In this document: positions 43,811-53,207 of the stretch, piece by piece
Position numbering within the stretch: position 1 is the stretch's first letter
How the letters are laid out: every line of letters starts with the position of its first letter
Assembly: GCF_017315985.1 (NCBI RefSeq)
Contig: NZ_JAFLVR010000018.1
Coordinates: 62,001-126,000, forward strand
Source: Candidatus Enterococcus murrayae
GTDB taxonomy: Bacteria; Bacillota; Bacilli; Lactobacillales; Enterococcaceae
DNA: 64,000 nucleotides
Direction: 5' to 3'
The notes under the pieces: generated by a model
Databases searched by the model: none
What the model was told of the DNA's origin: nothing
Seen by the model: the letters and a program-made list of their open reading frames with translations, nothing else
Position numbers and translations under genes: made by a program

Positions 43811-44404
43811 ATGAAGAACTTAAGGTTACAAAAAATGACAGCAGTGGCAGTAGCAGCAGCAATGGGACTAATTTTACAGTTTATCGCATTTCCAATTGTT
43901 CCAATGTTTCCCTTTCTAAAGTTAGACTTTAGTGACATTCCAGTCCTAATTAATATGTTTATCTTTGGACCATTAACAGGAGTCGTTACTGCGTTTATTC
44001 GGTCATTACTACATTTAACTATGAGCGGTTTTTCCATTGATAATATGATTGGAGATTTTGCCAGCTTCTTTGCATCAACGTTGTATACATTACCGATATT
44101 CTTAATGTTCAGAAAAAAAACATCTTCGAAACGAGTATTGGGTCTTGGATTAGGGATTTTAGCAATGACGATTTTTATGAGCATTGCAAATTATTTTGTG
44201 ATCACGCCACTCTATTTAAAGGCCTTTGGACTTTCTGCAGGTCAAATGCTAGGGATGGGATTAGGTCGCTATATTTTAGTAGGTATCGTTCCATTTAACA
44301 TTTTGAAGGGAATAATCGTCAGTGCGGTCTTCTTAGTATTACATGCAAAATTATTGCCTTGGCTATCAAAAAAAACATTAACTTCACAACATCATTCAGC
44401 ATAA
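43811..44404 (+). CDS. ribU: Riboflavin ECF transporter S component RibU
   Basis: Binds riboflavin in the membrane and works with the shared ECF module (EcfA/A'/T, not in this window). The 197-residue hydrophobic protein has six predicted helices, an N-terminal 'LRLQKMTAVAVAAAMGLILQF' segment, and typical 'FPIVPMFPFLKLDFSDIPVLI' RibU/S-component sequence. The FMN riboswitch upstream confirms the substrate class. The ATG follows CGGAGG. Confidence 0.95.
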   Translation: MKNLRLQKMTAVAVAAAMGLILQFIAFPIVPMFPFLKLDFSDIPVLINMFIFGPLTGVVTAFIRSLLHLTMSGFSIDNMIGDFASFFASTLYTLPIFLMFRKKTSSKRVLGLGLGILAMTIFMSIANYFVITPLYLKAFGLSAGQMLGMGLGRYILVGIVPFNILKGIIVSAVFLVLHAKLLPWLSKKTLTSQHHSA

Positions 44405-44412
44405 ATGTGCTT

Positions 44413-44449
44413 AAAAAAATCTCAGACCAAGCGTCTGAGATTTTTTTTG
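44413..44449. terminator. Bidirectional terminator between ribU and ferredoxin
   Basis: AATCTCAGAC (44418-44427) pairs with GTCTGAGATT (44432-44441) around four bases. The stem is flanked by A- and T-runs in both directions, fitting the convergent genes. Confidence 0.92.
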
Positions 44450-44465
44450 CTGATATGTGTTATTA

Positions 44466-44675
44466 TTATTTCTGATATAGTATAGCATGCGACGGGCAGC
44501 GCTTGGCAGCTTCAATGACTGTAGCCTGCTGGTCTTTAGGGATAAATTCATGAGTTACTCCAGGCTCGCCGACAAAAAGAACGAGACCATCATCTGTGTA
44601 ATCAAAAATTTCTGAAGCGATTGTTTGGCATAAACCACAAGCAATACAACGTTCGGGAATGATTTCGCATTTCAT
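44466..44675 (-). CDS. fer: Single-cluster [4Fe-4S] ferredoxin
   Basis: The 69-residue acidic protein has 'CIACGLC' (Cys 10, 13, 16) and a distant 'CPSHAI' (Cys about 60), a CX2CX2C...C arrangement for one [4Fe-4S] cluster. It is the Bacillus Fer type electron carrier. It is divergent from ypbB-recQ, the conserved order fer/ypbB-recS of Bacillus. The ORF ends beside the bidirectional terminator. Confidence 0.94.
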   Translation of the reverse strand: MKCEIIPERCIACGLCQTIASEIFDYTDDGLVLFVGEPGVTHEFIPKDQQATVIEAAKRCPSHAILYQK

Positions 44676-44703
44676 TTTTTCACCTTCCAGAGGAGATTTT
44701 ACT

Positions 44704-45690
44704 ATGACTTTTTTTATTTTAACGTTATTTCAGACTGGCTACAAGTTAAGAACCTCCACTTTATATCATTTATTAGTGGGAAAAAGAACTAGCTCAGTAT
44801 TGCTCCATGGTTTTTTTTATAAGAATTTGGCTTATTTAGGGGCACTGCCAAATTTAAAAGAAGAAACATTTCAAAAAGAACTTCAACAATTGATAAATCA
44901 GAAGTTGATTGTAGTTGATGACGGTTTTGGAAGGATGACAAAAGAAGGAGAAAAGCTATTAACAAGTGAGTTTTTTGATTTGAGCGGACTGAATAATTTA
45001 CGCTATGGTCGAATGCGAGAGAATTCGTGGCAAATGATTCTCTTCGCGGTACAAGTTATCAGTAATTTATCCTTTAATGAAAATGATTACCTTCCAATTG
45101 AAAATAGACCGTATTACTCGCAGCAAATAAAAAAATGGTTAGCAACTTCACAACCTAATTTAATAAGAAACTTCTATCAGGAATTAACAAGTATTTTAAA
45201 AGATTTGCCACAGGTAGAGGCGGATTTTTTAGCCAATCAATTTTCAGGCTATGGGTTTCAAGGTAAAACTGCTTTTCAATTGTTTCCTGAGAAATGGCAA
45301 GGGTTTCCTTGGAATATCCTTTATCGCCAGCGTGCGATTGATCTTTTTTTTGCACAGATCGAAGACGGTGAAATATCAAGATTATTGTTACAGTTAGACC
45401 AGCAAAATATCAATCAAAGCATGTTAAAGACAAAAGAGTTCTTTCTAGCAGGGAAAACAATGAATGAAATTTTGGAGTTGCGTCATTTGAAACAAGGGAC
45501 TATCAATGACCATTTTATCGAATGGGGTTTAATGGATAAAGATTTTCCATATGAACGATTTGAGAGAGTCGATTTTAGCGCTCTTAACGAGGAACAAGTA
45601 ATCCATGCTCATTATCAAGATTATGAGGTGCCTTACTTAACTTTCCGCTTGTCGCAACTCTATTATTTGAGGAGAAAACAATGGAGCTGA
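44704..45690 (+). CDS. ypbB: YpbB-like helix-turn-helix protein (RecQ partner)
   Basis: The 328-residue protein resembles YpbB of Bacillus, which always precedes recS/recQ. It is not strongly motif-bearing; its C-terminal part (about residues 240-290, 'EFFLAGKTMNEILELRHLKQGTINDHFIEWGL' in style) resembles the helix-turn-helix_40 domain found at the C-termini of RecQ helicases. Together with the next gene it may therefore reconstitute a full RecQ. I start at ATG 44704 behind CAGAGGAG. It overlaps recQ by 10 bases. Confidence 0.8.
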   Translation: MTFFILTLFQTGYKLRTSTLYHLLVGKRTSSVLLHGFFYKNLAYLGALPNLKEETFQKELQQLINQKLIVVDDGFGRMTKEGEKLLTSEFFDLSGLNNLRYGRMRENSWQMILFAVQVISNLSFNENDYLPIENRPYYSQQIKKWLATSQPNLIRNFYQELTSILKDLPQVEADFLANQFSGYGFQGKTAFQLFPEKWQGFPWNILYRQRAIDLFFAQIEDGEISRLLLQLDQQNINQSMLKTKEFFLAGKTMNEILELRHLKQGTINDHFIEWGLMDKDFPYERFERVDFSALNEEQVIHAHYQDYEVPYLTFRLSQLYYLRRKQWS

Positions 45691-47072
45691 TAGAGTTACT
45701 AAAGACAAAATTTAATTATGATCATTTTCGACCGGGGCAGCAGGAGATCATTGAGTCTCTTCTATCTGGTAATTCTGTCCTTGGAATGCTACCAACAGGA
45801 ACGGGGAAGTCCTTATGTTATCAATTACCGGGATATTTACTTGAGGGTACTGTAATCATTATTTCGCCTTTGATATCTTTAATGGAAGACCAGGTAACTC
45901 AATTGCAAAGGCTTGGGGAAAAGCGTGCGGTCGCTTTGAATAGCGTACTATCATCTTGGGAAAAACAATTGGTCTTAAGTGAAGCGCAGAAGTATAAGTT
46001 TATTTTTATGAGCCCGGAAATGTTTTTGACAGCTAACGTTCAAAAAACTTTACAAGCGATGAAATTGTCCTTGGTTGTTGTTGATGAGGCTCATTGTATT
46101 TCACAGTGGGGAATTGATTTTCGCCCAGAATATCTAAAACTAGCAGATGGTATAAAGAAGGTTAACGTATCATTAGTTCTGGCCCTGACAGCTACAGCCA
46201 CCAAATCTGTACGCCAGGATATCCAGCGCTTACTATTTAATGACGAAGCACAGGAGTTTATATATTCAGTTGATCGACCGAATATTAGTTTTTTTGTTTA
46301 TCAAGGGGATAAATTGAAGAAATTACAAGAGTTAGTTGAGTCATTAGCGGGTTCAGGAATTGTTTATTGCGCCACACGAAAAAAAGTGGAGGAACTGTAC
46401 AAGTTACTTAAGCAAACTCATGCTGTTGCTTACTATCATGGAGGACTCAGCGGTCAAGAACGGCGAATGTTGCAACAGCAATTTCTAGCGGGAGATTTAC
46501 AGTTGTTAATTGCAACAAATGCTTTTGGAATGGGGATTAACAAAGACAATATTCGGTTTGTTATTCACTATGATTTACCGGATTCACCTGAGAATTATTT
46601 GCAAGAAGTAGGTCGAGCTGGTAGAGATGGCCAACCTAGTCAAGCCATTCTACTTTATGAAGAAGGCGATGAACATATTCATCATTTTCTACAAGAACAA
46701 ACGAATCAATCAAAAAAATTATTTGAAATCAAACAGAAAATAACGGATCTCGTTTTTGAAGATCCTCTGATTAAAAAATGGGAGCAATTTTTTCCTAATC
46801 AAGAATCACGCTTGCTAGATTTATTAAGTAAGAGAGGAGTAACAAAAAAAGTACAATTAAAAAAAATGTTAGATTATATTTCAACAGCAAACTGTCGTCG
46901 CAAATTTTTAGTATCCTATTTTGACGAGACGCTTCATAAGAAAAATTCAAATTGTTGTGATAACGATGGGGCCACTTTAGCAATAAAAATAAGTAAAGAA
47001 ATACCGTCCGAAACACCATTTACTTGGCAAAAAATAGTTCAAAAAATTTTTAAAAATGCTAAGAAAGATTGA
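45681..47072 (+). CDS. recQ: RecQ-family ATP-dependent DNA helicase, short RecS type
   Basis: 3'-5' DNA helicase of the superfamily 2 fold. Motifs are Walker A 'LGMLPTGTGKSLCYQLP', 'VVVDEAHCISQWGIDFRPEY' (DEAH), 'ALTATA' and the RecQ motif VI 'EVGRAGRDGQ'. The zinc-binding region appears near the end ('CRRKFLVSYFDE...CCDN'). At 463 residues it lacks the HRDC and most of the RQC domain of E. coli RecQ, as in Bacillus RecS. The upstream YpbB carries an HTH_40-like part and is probably its partner. Confidence 0.93.
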   Translation: MELIELLKTKFNYDHFRPGQQEIIESLLSGNSVLGMLPTGTGKSLCYQLPGYLLEGTVIIISPLISLMEDQVTQLQRLGEKRAVALNSVLSSWEKQLVLSEAQKYKFIFMSPEMFLTANVQKTLQAMKLSLVVVDEAHCISQWGIDFRPEYLKLADGIKKVNVSLVLALTATATKSVRQDIQRLLFNDEAQEFIYSVDRPNISFFVYQGDKLKKLQELVESLAGSGIVYCATRKKVEELYKLLKQTHAVAYYHGGLSGQERRMLQQQFLAGDLQLLIATNAFGMGINKDNIRFVIHYDLPDSPENYLQEVGRAGRDGQPSQAILLYEEGDEHIHHFLQEQTNQSKKLFEIKQKITDLVFEDPLIKKWEQFFPNQESRLLDLLSKRGVTKKVQLKKMLDYISTANCRRKFLVSYFDETLHKKNSNCCDNDGATLAIKISKEIPSETPFTWQKIVQKIFKNAKKD

Positions 47073-47102
47073 AAAGTAACGCCACTTTTTCAAGAGCTAT
47101 GG

Positions 47103-47108
47103 TATAAT
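47103..47108 (+). promoter_or_regulatory. Extended -10 promoter of the LysM-protein gene
   Basis: TGGTATAAT gives an extended -10 with a consensus TATAAT; no good -35 is seen. It lies between recQ and the TTG start. A short inverted repeat (GAAAAGT ... ACTTTTTC) sits upstream. Confidence 0.6.
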
Positions 47109-47140
47109 ACATGGCGATAGCATTTAGGAGGTTAGAGAAA

Positions 47141-47761
47141 TTGAGTAGAAAAGATCGCTATAACGATACGAACAATGAACCGTGGGATCAACATATTTAC
47201 GAATCTGATAGTGAAGAAGAAACATATTCACGTAGCCAGTCTCGTCGTAGTGGTGGTAACAAAGGTGGCGGAAATACGAAATTCTTGACAATTCTGGTCG
47301 CATTATTGTTAGCCCTTATTTTGATTCCCGCGGGTGCCTTTTTCTGGATTACTCGTGGAGATGATAAACCAGCGGCCTCTCCTGAGAGCACAACGCAGGT
47401 ATCAAAGGTATCTTCAACAGAGAAATCCAGTACTGAAGAAAGCAGCACCGAAGAAAGTAGTTCAACAACAGAGTCTGAAGCAAATCAGCAGTCACAACAA
47501 CAAGCGGCTGAACAGCAAGCGGCAGAACAACAAGCAGCACAGCAACAAGCACAACAACAGGCACAACAACAACAAACTCAGCAAAATCAAGACAATACAC
47601 AAAGTGATGCAAATGCTCAGTATGGAACAGTTCAGGCAGGCGAAGGTCCAAAACAAATTGCTGGACGTTATGGGTTGAGTGTTGATGAATTTTTGAAACT
47701 TAATGGTATGACTTTGGATAGTTTTTACTTTGATCCAGGCCAACAAGTGCGTGTTAAATAA
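47141..47761 (+). CDS. Membrane-anchored LysM-like protein with Gln/Ala-rich linker
   Basis: The 206-residue protein has a basic/serine cytoplasmic N-terminus, one transmembrane helix (about residues 47-69), a Ser/Thr/Glu-rich segment, a long Gln/Ala tract (about residues 118-155) and a C-terminal LysM-like module 'YGTVQAGEGPKQIAGRYGLSVDEFLKLNG' style ending 'FDPGQQVRVK'. LysM binds peptidoglycan glycan. The start is TTG at 47141, 9 bases after AGGAGG; the longer frame from 47111 would start in the promoter. The Gln tract is likely a flexible wall-spanning linker. Confidence 0.8.
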   Translation: MSRKDRYNDTNNEPWDQHIYESDSEEETYSRSQSRRSGGNKGGGNTKFLTILVALLLALILIPAGAFFWITRGDDKPAASPESTTQVSKVSSTEKSSTEESSTEESSSTTESEANQQSQQQAAEQQAAEQQAAQQQAQQQAQQQQTQQNQDNTQSDANAQYGTVQAGEGPKQIAGRYGLSVDEFLKLNGMTLDSFYFDPGQQVRVK

Positions 47762-47821
47762 TTTGAATATCTTGCCGTAATCGTTAGCGATTACGGTTTA
47801 TTTATTGAAAAGAGGCAGAAC

Positions 47822-48493
47822 ATGGAAAAAATTTCAATTGCAATTGATGGTCCGGCATCTTCAGGAAAGAGTACAGTAGCTAAGATTCTAGCAAGAGACT
47901 TTGATTTTATTTATGTTGATACTGGTGCGATGTATCGTGCTATTACTTTCTTAGCAATCAAATATCAGGTCGCATTTTCAGACGAGTCAGCTTTAGCTGA
48001 ACTGACAAAAAAATATCCAATTACTTTCAAACAATCTGTTCATGGACAGCTAGTATTTGCGAATGGTGAAGAGATTACTCAGGCGATTCGTCAGCCCGAT
48101 GTAACTGCAGCTGTATCAGAAGTTTCCGCTCATGCTAAAGTTAGAAACGAATTGGTGGAAGCGCAGCGTCAGTTGGCTGAAGCAGGCGGAATCGTAATGG
48201 ACGGGCGAGATATTGGTACAACAGTCTTACCAGAAGCGGAAGTAAAAATTTTCTTAGTAGCAAGTGTCGAAGAACGAGCACAACGCCGATACAAAGAAAA
48301 TCAAGAAAAGGGAATCGATATGGACTTTGAAGCAATTAAAGAGGCTATTGCAAAGCGTGATTATTTAGATTCGCATCGCAGTGTTTCTCCGCTTGTACAG
48401 GCTGCAGATGCTCAATTGGTGGATACGACGGGAATGTCGATCGATCAGGTAGTAACGAAGATTAAAGAGGTTATATGTTCAAAAGGTTTCTAA
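47822..48493 (+). CDS. cmk: Cytidylate kinase
   Basis: Phosphorylates (d)CMP to (d)CDP. The P-loop is '[17 protein letters not shown]' (residues 8-24), followed by '[11 protein letters not shown]', '[20 protein letters not shown]' and '[14 protein letters not shown]'. The 223-residue length is normal. The gene order cmk-rpsA-der is conserved in Firmicutes. The ATG follows AAAAGAGGC. Confidence 0.97.
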   Translation: MEKISIAIDGPASSGKSTVAKILARDFDFIYVDTGAMYRAITFLAIKYQVAFSDESALAELTKKYPITFKQSVHGQLVFANGEEITQAIRQPDVTAAVSEVSAHAKVRNELVEAQRQLAEAGGIVMDGRDIGTTVLPEAEVKIFLVASVEERAQRRYKENQEKGIDMDFEAIKEAIAKRDYLDSHRSVSPLVQAADAQLVDTTGMSIDQVVTKIKEVICSKGF

Positions 48494-48639
48494 ATTTTGG
48501 ATAAAATCGATAAATAAAGCGAATTTCTTTCGATTTTTTAGAAAAAAAGAAGAAATCGCTTTATTTTTCATGTGGATTACTCTAAAATAGAATATGTAGT
48601 GTATTTTACGTAGAATTGTTGGTAAGGAGGACAAACGAC

Positions 48640-49857
48640 ATGACAGAATTAGAACAAAATTCGATGGACAACGAAAATGTTTCCATGGAAGCAGCAATGG
48701 AAAGTGTGCATGAAGTTCAAGTTGGCGATATTGTTAAAGGTGAGGTGCTCGCCTTAGAAGATAAACAAGTTATCGTTGGTATTGAAGGTGCAGGGGTGGA
48801 AGGTGTAGTTCCTGCTAAAGAGCTTTCAACATTACCTGTTGAAGATATCAATGAAGAAGTCAAGGTTGGCGATATTCTTGATTTAGTCGTTATCTCTTCT
48901 ATCGGAAAAGACAAAGAAAATGGTAGTTATCTCCTTTCTAAACGTCGCTTGGATGCGAAGAAAGTTTGGGAGGACATCGAAAAGGATTTCCAAGATGGAA
49001 AAATTATCGAAGCACCGGTAACTAGCAGTGTTAAAGGTGGTTTAGTCGTTGACGTGGGCGTACGTGGTTTTGTGCCAGCATCAATGATTGATGATCATTT
49101 TGTTGATGATTTTTCAGCTTATACTGGAAAGACATTGAAATTCAAAATTATTGAAATCGAACCTTCTGAGAATCGTTTGATTCTATCCCATAAAGCAGTT
49201 GTTGAAGCTGAAAAAGCAGAGAAGAAAAAAGAAATTTTAGCAGATTTATATGAAGGCCAAGTAATTAAAGGCCAAGTTGCTCGTTTAACAGACTTCGGTG
49301 CCTTTATTGATCTTGGTGGTATTGACGGTTTGGTTCACGTATCAGAAATTTCTCATAGTCATGTGGCGAAACCATCAGATGTTTTGACTGTTGGCGATGA
49401 AGTAGAAGTTCAAGTCCTCTCTGTTGATCCGGAAAAGGAACGTATCTCATTATCAATCAAAGCGAATCTCCCTGGACCTTGGACAGATATCGAGGAAAAA
49501 GCAGCACCAGGTTCTGTACTCGAAGGAACTGTGAAGCGATTGACTAGTTTTGGTGCTTTCGTTGAGATTTTTCCTGGAGTAGAAGGTTTAGTTCACATTT
49601 CTCAAATTTCTCATAAACATATTGCTACACCACACGAAGTTTTGCATGAAGGGGATCAAGTAAAAGTAAAAGTATTAGAAGTTCATCCTGAAGATCATCG
49701 TGTGGCACTTTCAATCAAGGTGTTGGAAGAGAAACCTGAGGAAACTAAATCAGAACCTGTGGAAGAAGAATCCTATGAATTGCCTGAAGAAAATACTGGT
49801 TTTACTATGGGCGACATCTTGGGCGACGCTTTAAGTGATGAAACAGAAGAAGAATAA
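48640..49857 (+). CDS. rpsA: S1-domain ribosomal protein S1 homologue (four domains)
   Basis: The 405-residue protein has four S1 repeats (roughly residues 20-95, 105-175, 190-260, 275-345), for example 'GDIVKGEVLALEDKQVIVGIEG', 'GQVIKGQVARLTDFGAFIDLGG' and 'GSVLEGTVKRLTSFGAFVEIFPG', with an acidic tail. Gram-positive S1 homologues are shorter than the six-domain E. coli protein, as here. They bind mRNA and are not all essential for translation. The ATG at 48640 follows AAGGAGG; the frame from 48616 has no site. A strong terminator follows. Confidence 0.95.
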   Translation: MTELEQNSMDNENVSMEAAMESVHEVQVGDIVKGEVLALEDKQVIVGIEGAGVEGVVPAKELSTLPVEDINEEVKVGDILDLVVISSIGKDKENGSYLLSKRRLDAKKVWEDIEKDFQDGKIIEAPVTSSVKGGLVVDVGVRGFVPASMIDDHFVDDFSAYTGKTLKFKIIEIEPSENRLILSHKAVVEAEKAEKKKEILADLYEGQVIKGQVARLTDFGAFIDLGGIDGLVHVSEISHSHVAKPSDVLTVGDEVEVQVLSVDPEKERISLSIKANLPGPWTDIEEKAAPGSVLEGTVKRLTSFGAFVEIFPGVEGLVHISQISHKHIATPHEVLHEGDQVKVKVLEVHPEDHRVALSIKVLEEKPEETKSEPVEEESYELPEENTGFTMGDILGDALSDETEEE

Positions 49858-49866
49858 TTATCCATT

Positions 49867-49893
49867 AAAGACGTGCGTGAGCACGTCTTTTTT
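49867..49893 (+). terminator. Intrinsic terminator after rpsA
   Basis: AAAGACGTGC (49867-49876) pairs perfectly with GCACGTCTTT (49881-49890), loop GTGA, then TTTTTT. Confidence 0.95.
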
Positions 49894-50306
49894 TGCCTAA
49901 ATCGAAGGAGAAATTTGCGTTATTTGCTGGAACGGTGAACTGACTAGAGCCACAAAGTGTAATTTTATTATTATTTACTAGATGAAAATGGCTCCTTCTC
50001 TTGCAAGAAGAAGTTTTCTTAGTTAAACTAAGGAGAATTTGAAAAAAGAATGCAGCCGTTAGTTCTACCTTCTGCTTTTGAAAAAAATAGTAGAAGAGTA
50101 TGTAATTGAATCTAAATAGATTTTGTGGAGATTTATTAAAATAATTTGAAATTATCCTGGTTTTACAGTTTGTTTTAACAGATGACGGGAGTTTTGTTAC
50201 TGATCTTCTAAAGGAACGTACTAAATATTAGGATAGATACTGTGAGCATCGGGCTCAATTTTTTTGAAAAAATTTAATACATTAATTAGAAACGGGGAGT
50301 TAAGTT
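49894..50306. other. 413-base stretch without a recognisable gene, between rpsA and der
   Basis: No open frame of useful length with a good start is seen, and no RNA family was recognised. An AAGGAG (49906) precedes only a seven-codon frame. A small hairpin, TGAGC/GCTCA (50243-50257), followed by seven T resembles a terminator, implying that something upstream may be transcribed. The der ribosome binding site (GGGGAG) is at the end. It may hold a short RNA or a decayed sequence; it is AT-rich and not repetitive. Confidence 0.5.
50243..50265 (+). terminator. Small terminator-like hairpin before der
   Basis: TGAGC (50243-50247) pairs with GCTCA (50253-50257) around ATCGG; T-run at 50259-50265. 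The stem is short. Confidence 0.5.
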
Positions 50307-51617
50307 ATGTCAAATCCTACAATTGCGATTGTTGGTCGACCAAATGTCGGAAAATCAACATTGTTTAACCGAATTGCTGGCGAACGTATATCGATCGTAG
50401 AAGATACACCAGGGGTAACTCGCGATCGGATCTATGCAAAGGGTGAATGGTTGGACCATGAATTTTCGATCATTGATACTGGTGGAATTGATGTTGGTGA
50501 CGAGCCTTTTATGGAACAAATCAAACAACAAGCTCAAATTGCGATTGATGAAGCAGATGTTATTTTGCTTGTTGCAAGTGGAAAAGAAGGTGTTACTGAC
50601 GCAGATGAAGCAGTTGCTAAGATTTTATACAGAAGTAAAAAACCAATAATCTTAATGGTGAATAAAGTAGATAATCCCGAAATGCGCAATGATATTTATG
50701 AGTTTTATTCTTTAGGATTAGGAGAACCATATCCTGTTTCAGGCAGTCATGGATTAGGTCTGGGGGATGTTCTAGACGAAGCAGTCAAACATTTTCCTAC
50801 AGATAATGGGGAAGATGAAGATGAATCAATCAAGTTTAGTTTGATTGGTCGTCCGAATGTGGGCAAATCATCATTGATAAATGCAATTTTAGGGGAAGAT
50901 CGGGTAATTGTATCAGATATCGAAGGAACTACACGGGATGCGATTGATACAAAGTTTGTTGGTGATAATGGCCAAGAATTTACGATGATTGATACGGCTG
51001 GAATGCGAAAACGCGGTAAGGTTTATGAAAATACAGAGAAATATTCTGTAATGCGTGCTATGCGTGCAATTGATCGATCTGACGTTGTTTTGGTCGTGTT
51101 AAACGGCGAGGAAGGGATTCGTGAACAAGACAAGCGAATAGCTGGTTATGCTCATGAGGCTGGACGAGGCGTAATCATAGTGGTCAACAAATGGGATTTA
51201 GTCAAAAAAGATACCAATACAATGAAAGAATTTGAAGAAGAAATTCGCGATGAATTTTCTTATTTAGATTACGCACCAATCGTATTTGTTTCAGCAATGA
51301 CTAAACAACGGTTGAATAAAATTCCAATAATGATTGAAGAAGTCAGCATGAATCAAAATTTAAGAATCCCTTCTTCTATTTTGAACGATATTATCATGGA
51401 TGCAGTTGCGATTAATCCAACACCTACTGATAGAGGAAAAAGGCTGAAGATTTTTTATGCGACTCAAGTTGCTGTAAAACCACCGACATTTGTAGTATTT
51501 GTTAACGAAGAAGAGCTAATGCATTTTTCTTATGCACGTTTTTTAGAAAATCAAATTCGCAAAGCTTTTGAGTTTGAAGGTACGCCGATAAAAATAATCG
51601 CCCGTAGGAGAAAATAA
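50307..51617 (+). CDS. der: Ribosome assembly GTPase Der (EngA)
   Basis: Tandem-GTPase factor for 50S subunit assembly. Both G domains are complete: '[17 protein letters not shown]' with 'DTPGVTRD', 'DTGG' and 'NKVD' in the first, and '[18 protein letters not shown]' with '[11 protein letters not shown]' and 'NKWD' in the second. A C-terminal KH-like domain follows, ending '[12 protein letters not shown]'. The 436-residue length is normal. GGGGAG precedes the ATG. Confidence 0.98.
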   Translation: MSNPTIAIVGRPNVGKSTLFNRIAGERISIVEDTPGVTRDRIYAKGEWLDHEFSIIDTGGIDVGDEPFMEQIKQQAQIAIDEADVILLVASGKEGVTDADEAVAKILYRSKKPIILMVNKVDNPEMRNDIYEFYSLGLGEPYPVSGSHGLGLGDVLDEAVKHFPTDNGEDEDESIKFSLIGRPNVGKSSLINAILGEDRVIVSDIEGTTRDAIDTKFVGDNGQEFTMIDTAGMRKRGKVYENTEKYSVMRAMRAIDRSDVVLVVLNGEEGIREQDKRIAGYAHEAGRGVIIVVNKWDLVKKDTNTMKEFEEEIRDEFSYLDYAPIVFVSAMTKQRLNKIPIMIEEVSMNQNLRIPSSILNDIIMDAVAINPTPTDRGKRLKIFYATQVAVKPPTFVVFVNEEELMHFSYARFLENQIRKAFEFEGTPIKIIARRRK

Positions 51618-51845
51618 GGTATTTTATCATACTTTTATTTTGGTGACAACAGATTTCTCTGAATGATAAAACAACCATGAATTTTATGCCATTAATTGCT
51701 AAAAACCTTGCTAACACAAGGTTCTTATGCTATCGTTATAACAGAATATTGACCAAATCAATATTTCTTAGCTGATGACTGGACCACTCAGTTATCAGTC
51801 GATGTTTACACATCATTACTCATTTCTCAGGAGGTGAATTCATTC

Positions 51846-52121
51846 ATGGCAAACAAAGCAGAATTGATCGAAAAAGTTGCAGCAGCTACTGACTTAACTA
51901 AGAAAGACGCTACAGCTGCTGTCGATGCTGTATTTTCAACTATCCAAGACGCATTAGCTGAAGGTGAAAAAGTTCAGTTGATCGGCTTCGGTAACTTTGA
52001 AGTACGTGAACGTGCGGCCCGTAAAGGACGTAACCCACAAACTGGTGAAGAAATCGAAATTCCAGCAAGCAAAGTACCTGCATTTAAACCAGGTAAAGCG
52101 CTAAAAGACGCAGTTAAATAA
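51846..52121 (+). CDS. hup: DNA-binding protein HU
   Basis: Nucleoid-associated DNA-bending protein. The 91-residue sequence matches HU throughout ('[22 protein letters not shown]', '[28 protein letters not shown]' and '[16 protein letters not shown]'). The ATG at 51846 lies 8 bases after a very strong AGGAGGTGA. A leader hairpin, CTGATGACTG (51772-51781) with CAGTTATCAG (51789-51798), and AACCTTG/CAAGGTT (51704-51723) lie upstream; the second probably ends der transcription. Confidence 0.97.
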   Translation: MANKAELIEKVAAATDLTKKDATAAVDAVFSTIQDALAEGEKVQLIGFGNFEVRERAARKGRNPQTGEEIEIPASKVPAFKPGKALKDAVK

Positions 52122-52132
52122 TTTTTGCTGCT

Positions 52133-52168
52133 AAAACCGTTATGACTTTATAGTCATAACGGTTTTTT
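52133..52168 (+). terminator. Strong intrinsic terminator after hup
   Basis: AAAACCGTTATGACT (52133-52147) pairs perfectly with AGTCATAACGGTTTT (52152-52166) around TTAT, then further T. Confidence 0.96.
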
Positions 52169-52385
52169 GTCTGAAAAATAGAAATAGATATTTCTGATGT
52201 TTATTTCTACGTTCGTTGGCTATTTCATCTAAATTATAACTTAATTTTTATTTTACGAAAGGCTTTACATACGATAAAATGGAGTAGAGCGTTTTACTTT
52301 TTTGTTTTATCCGCATAGTGAACTTATAGAAAATGGTATACTGATTAATATAAAAATTTTTAGAAAGAAGAAGGAAGGTGAAGCG

Positions 52386-53108
52386 ATGTCAAAGGAACGA
52401 CTTTTCTACGCCAAGAAAAATGATTCTTGGCATTCATATGATTTTCTTAGGCAAAGACAAAATGATCCTAGGTGGCGACAGGCCTTTTTAGAAGCAGATG
52501 CATTGCTAGAGCAGGAAGATAAAAAAAGGAAACGTCGCAACTTTATAATATTACTGGTATCAGTTCCGTTGTTATTGATCATCGTATTGGTTGGGTTGTA
52601 TTTTTATGGATCTTCAGATGAAGAGATTATTCCAAAGCGAGAAGTAAGTTTGAATAACTCTACTTCAATCTCTTCTACGATAACAGATGCCTCCGAAACA
52701 ATTGATACATCAAGTGTTGGACAGGTATTGACAACGCCGTGGGGAGAGCAGGTGACTGTTTTGCGAGTCTTGTCAAACGGAGAACGGGTTATTAAAGAAG
52801 GATATTCGCCTTCAGATTTGAATGGTGACGGTTTGCTGACTTTTGAAGAGTTATCAAAAGTAGAAGAGCAGGCGAACCAAGGAAATCAACAACAATATCA
52901 GCAACAAACGCCGCAGCAAGGTCAGAACTATCAGCAAGAACAATATGATCAACAACAAACACCACAGCAGAGCCAAAATAATCAACAACAGACACCTCAG
53001 GAAAATCAACAGCAGGGTGTGCCAAATCAATCTAATTTGCAGCAAGCTCCTTCAAATCATGATGGAGAATCAACTCATAATCAACAAAATGCTCCGCAAA
53101 GTCACTAA
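52386..53108 (+). CDS. Single-pass membrane protein with EF-hand-like loop and Gln-rich tail
   Basis: No family recognised. The 240-residue protein has a basic cytoplasmic N-terminus (residues 1-53, 'WHSYDFLRQRQNDPRWRQAF'), one transmembrane helix (about 55-77), a Ser/Thr-rich extracellular linker (90-115), then a small domain (about 117-165) ending in 'DLNGDGLLTFEE' (residues 144-155). That matches the calcium EF-hand loop with Asp1, Asn3, Asp5 and Glu12. The tail is Gln/Asn/Pro-rich with irregular 'QQTPQQ' repeats. Start ATG 52386 follows GAAGGAAGGTGAAG; the frame from 52302 has no site. It is probably surface exposed; function unknown. Confidence 0.6.
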   Translation: MSKERLFYAKKNDSWHSYDFLRQRQNDPRWRQAFLEADALLEQEDKKRKRRNFIILLVSVPLLLIIVLVGLYFYGSSDEEIIPKREVSLNNSTSISSTITDASETIDTSSVGQVLTTPWGEQVTVLRVLSNGERVIKEGYSPSDLNGDGLLTFEELSKVEEQANQGNQQQYQQQTPQQGQNYQQEQYDQQQTPQQSQNNQQQTPQENQQQGVPNQSNLQQAPSNHDGESTHNQQNAPQSH

Positions 53109-53207
53109 ATGAACAGAACTAAATTAGTATTGAATTTGCAACTAATTAATTTTAAAATCCGGATTCTTTTTTTATTCTTATAATAATGAAAGAGAAATGT
53201 CTTACAG

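Noticed and set aside
43807-44184. 125-codon - frame opposite ribU
   Set aside because: Antisense to RibU, which is confirmed by the FMN riboswitch.
47334-47678. 114-codon + frame and several - frames across the Gln/Ala tract of the LysM gene
   Set aside because: They are alternative readings of a low-complexity CAA/GCA region; not genes.
52880-53045. CAA-rich repeats considered as DNA tandem repeats or CRISPR-like spacing
   Set aside because: Irregular glutamine codon runs inside one protein; no uniform repeat unit or spacer length.
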